Shown here piece by piece: positions 62,371 through 64,000 of a stretch of DNA of 64,000 bases. The notes beneath the pieces were generated by a model. That model did no database searches, had not been told where the DNA came from, and saw only the letters and a list, made by a program, of their open reading frames with translations. Numbering within the stretch: position 1 is the first letter of the stretch; each line of letters begins with the position of its first letter. Both the position numbers and the translations under genes were made by a program. The DNA is from Paenibacillus sp. FSL R5-0490 (lineage in GTDB: Bacteria; Bacillota; Bacilli; Bacillales; Cytobacillaceae), in assembly GCF_001956215.1 (NCBI RefSeq), contig NZ_MRTQ01000022.1, positions 22,256 through 86,255 of the forward strand, read 5' to 3'.

Positions 62371-63513
62371 TTACTCACTAGCACGCATTTTCCAATAGTT
62401 ACTTCTAAAGTTATTATACATTTTTTCGAGTTCTGGATTATTCCTAAAACTTGTTCCATTTTCAACTAAACCATGTAGCGTCGAATCGTATTTATCATGA
62501 GTTACCTCTGCAATTTCAACCATTCCACCAGGTTCTTTTTGAACTAAATGGTGTAATTCAACTTTACTTTCCACTCCGTCTTTTACAATATATGGTGATT
62601 TACCCTTTTCCATCAATTCTCCATTTGACTTTCCTAGTGCCTTCGGATTAATAGGTACATAATTTTTATCAATCTCAATTTGGTACACTCTTCTGGAGAC
62701 ATCTACTTTCTTCCCACCAACTTTAACTGTTCCTTTTACTTCTACAGCAATATACTTATCATCTAGCCAATCTAATTCAATTTGTTCAGAAGATAATTTT
62801 CTTGATTTAAGCCTCGCAGCTTTACCCGTACCCTTAACCCCAAACACATCATCAGTCACCGTCTTAATCTTCGTCAACGGATTAAAAAGAATATTATACG
62901 GCACTGGCCCCCTAGCCATTCCTCCTCCAGCCACAGCTGGTGTCTGAACCGGCATAAAAATCGGAAGTGCCTTCTCGCCTTTACCAGCCTGGCGAACCGT
63001 CTTGGCAACGGCTCCAGCTTTCCCGATCCCCTTATCCCCAAGAATGCTGATTCCAAGTGAAGTCAGGCCATAGGTAAAGAAGGCTGTACGGCTCTTGGCG
63101 TCCCCATTTACAACATCCCGCTCCCAGGCGCTGGAGACAGCGGACCATATATACTTCGGCATATCCAGAGCCTGGCTTACTTTTCCGATAGGGTCATTTA
63201 TAATATCCAAATAAAATTCCTGGCGGATAAAGCCTGAAGGGGAGGGTTCAATGTCCTGCAATGAACCTATAAAACTTTTTAAATAGGATTGATACTCATC
63301 AATCCAGGATTCGAGAAATTGAAGGAAAGGCTGGTGGCAATCCTGATAAAATGCATGTATGGCCTGGCTGCCCTGCCCTTTGAATGCCTCTTCAAGAGAC
63401 ACCAGCTCCTGGATGGATACCTGAACTTGACTTATCTGATCTTTAAGGATGGATAATTGATTGCTCGTCTCGTCGATTCCTGCAAGCAAGGAATCTGCTT
63501 CTAACACCTTCAA
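62371..63513 (-). CDS. LXG toxin with C-terminal LHH nuclease domain, internally deleted LXG region
   Basis: 380 residues. N-terminal LXG signal region (MKVLEADSLLAGIDETSNQL, about 1-100) typical of type VII-secreted toxins, pre-toxin region about 101-215, junction TKIKTVTDDVFGVKGTGK, and a toxin domain (about 232-380) with VELHHLVQKEPGGM (LHH at 320-322), H339 and H347: LHH-type HNH/Endo VII nuclease. Compared with the orphan toxin at 58283, about 190 residues of the LXG region are missing between RQEF and YLDI, so export may be impaired. TTG start with GGAG 9 bases upstream. Immunity gene follows. No small WXG-like partner gene is seen upstream. Confidence 0.8.
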   Translation of the reverse strand: MKVLEADSLLAGIDETSNQLSILKDQISQVQVSIQELVSLEEAFKGQGSQAIHAFYQDCHQPFLQFLESWIDEYQSYLKSFIGSLQDIEPSPSGFIRQEFYLDIINDPIGKVSQALDMPKYIWSAVSSAWERDVVNGDAKSRTAFFTYGLTSLGISILGDKGIGKAGAVAKTVRQAGKGEKALPIFMPVQTPAVAGGGMARGPVPYNILFNPLTKIKTVTDDVFGVKGTGKAARLKSRKLSSEQIELDWLDDKYIAVEVKGTVKVGGKKVDVSRRVYQIEIDKNYVPINPKALGKSNGELMEKGKSPYIVKDGVESKVELHHLVQKEPGGMVEIAEVTHDKYDSTLHGLVENGTSFRNNPELEKMYNNFRSNYWKMRASE

Positions 63514-63663
63514 CAGAATCAGCTCCGCATTATAAATTCCATTTTCTTCTATTTATATCTTAAAGGACTCTGACATTTAGTTGAATAGGAATTTTGGCAT
63601 GAAATAGTGTAAAAAGTTCCTTGAAAATTGTTTGTTCTCCTAAATATGCTGCAGTCCTCATTG

Positions 63664-63918
63664 ACCCCGGCTTAACTGAAATCAAATTAAATAACCATAC
63701 CTACTTATGCCGGTTCATCCAATTTCATTGGTTAAATATATGAATATACTTAAAATTCTATTTATTATGTATAATATTACCATAGAGAGAAAAGTTTAAT
63801 GGATACTACCATGATTAAAAATGTTGGACAAATTGGAATACCTGTAAAAGATATAAATAGGGCATTGGATTTTTATAAGGAGAAACTAGGACTCTCTCTA
63901 TTATTTAACACGGATAGT
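63664..63918. repeat. 255-bp direct repeat, copy 2
   Basis: Second copy of 58970-59224. Identity begins at ACCCCGGCTTAACTG and stops sharply at CACGGATAGT, 120 bases into the VOC gene. Confidence 0.93.
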
Positions 63919-63930
63919 TGTAAACGCTAG
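63799..63930 (+). pseudogene. Truncated VOC-family gene
   Basis: The first 40 codons of the gene at 59105 are intact, with two changes (one silent), then TGTAAACGCTAG gives an early stop. The downstream sequence (63919-64000) is unrelated and AT-rich; its edge may be an insertion-sequence end, but no transposase is visible before the window ends. Confidence 0.85.
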
Positions 63931-64000
63931 AATAAAGTTGACAGTTTTCGCTTGATTAGATTTTACACTTTTGCTCTATCAGCCTAAAACTTTAGTAAAA

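Noticed and set aside
56248..63513. Type VII secretion machinery genes in the toxin locus
   Set aside because: No EssC/YukB-type ATPase, EsxA-like or other membrane component could be found; only toxins, immunity genes and remnants are present.

Overview
The window looks like a low-to-moderate GC, endospore-forming Bacillaceae chromosome. The evidence is a gamma-type small acid-soluble spore protein, GltC-, GntR- and Fur-type regulatory sites like those of Bacillus subtilis, strong AGGAGG ribosome binding sites, and many Bacillus-restricted small families (DUF1659, DUF2922, YvrJ, DUF3231, DUF1048). A Cytobacillus/Mesobacillus-like relative is my guess; the sequence alone does not fix the genus. 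I saw no rRNA, tRNA, CRISPR array or complete prophage.

Layout. 0-5 kb: spore protein, an MHS-family transporter with an ornithine-cyclodeaminase-like enzyme, an MFS drug exporter, a methyltransferase, and a thioredoxin-like gene whose first active-site Cys codon is an in-frame TGA followed by a perfect hairpin (candidate selenoprotein). 5-12 kb: a very large secreted S8 protease, a chemotaxis receptor, an unknown protein and a 52-bp tandem repeat array. 12-17 kb: a tiny lipoprotein, a YetF-like membrane protein, DUF3231 and HTH proteins, the DUF1659/DUF2922/YvrJ trio with a structured intergenic element, an AraC-GyrI regulator and an XRE regulator. 17-23 kb: the efeOBU ferrous-iron uptake operon under a perfect Fur box, and mqo. 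23-28 kb: a sucrose PTS operon (regulator, EIIBC, hydrolase, fructokinase) with four near-identical operators. 28-31 kb: a GC-rich membrane protein, a NERD-domain protein, and a second 52-bp repeat array interrupted by a small IS-like remnant. 31-36 kb: the gluconate operon gntRKPZ. 36-45 kb: aspA, a Crp/Fnr regulator with a divergent MFS gene, an EamA exporter, a small membrane protein, a GNAT acetyltransferase, a gltC-like regulator divergent from gdhA, and a frameshifted WYL regulator next to its effector-binding partner. 46-52 kb: a histidine kinase, membrane proteins and small uncharacterised proteins, a double TerD protein, DUF488 and DUF4385. 52-56 kb: a PadR regulator, three DUF1048 paralogues plus a broken fourth, and a DrrAB-like ABC exporter.

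56-64 kb is the most unusual part: a polymorphic LXG toxin/immunity locus on the minus strand. One LXG toxin keeps its N-terminus but has lost the middle of the domain. Two further toxin modules are 5'-truncated orphans that share the same pre-toxin junction. They are mixed with SMI1/KNR4-type, Imm30-like and unclassified immunity genes and with immunity-gene fragments. Copies of a roughly 50-bp palindromic element (ends GTGCCTGACCCC / GGGGTCAGGCAC) sit at several truncation points. A 255-bp direct repeat carrying the start of a VOC-family gene brackets 4.7 kb of this locus, which looks like an actively rearranging cassette array.
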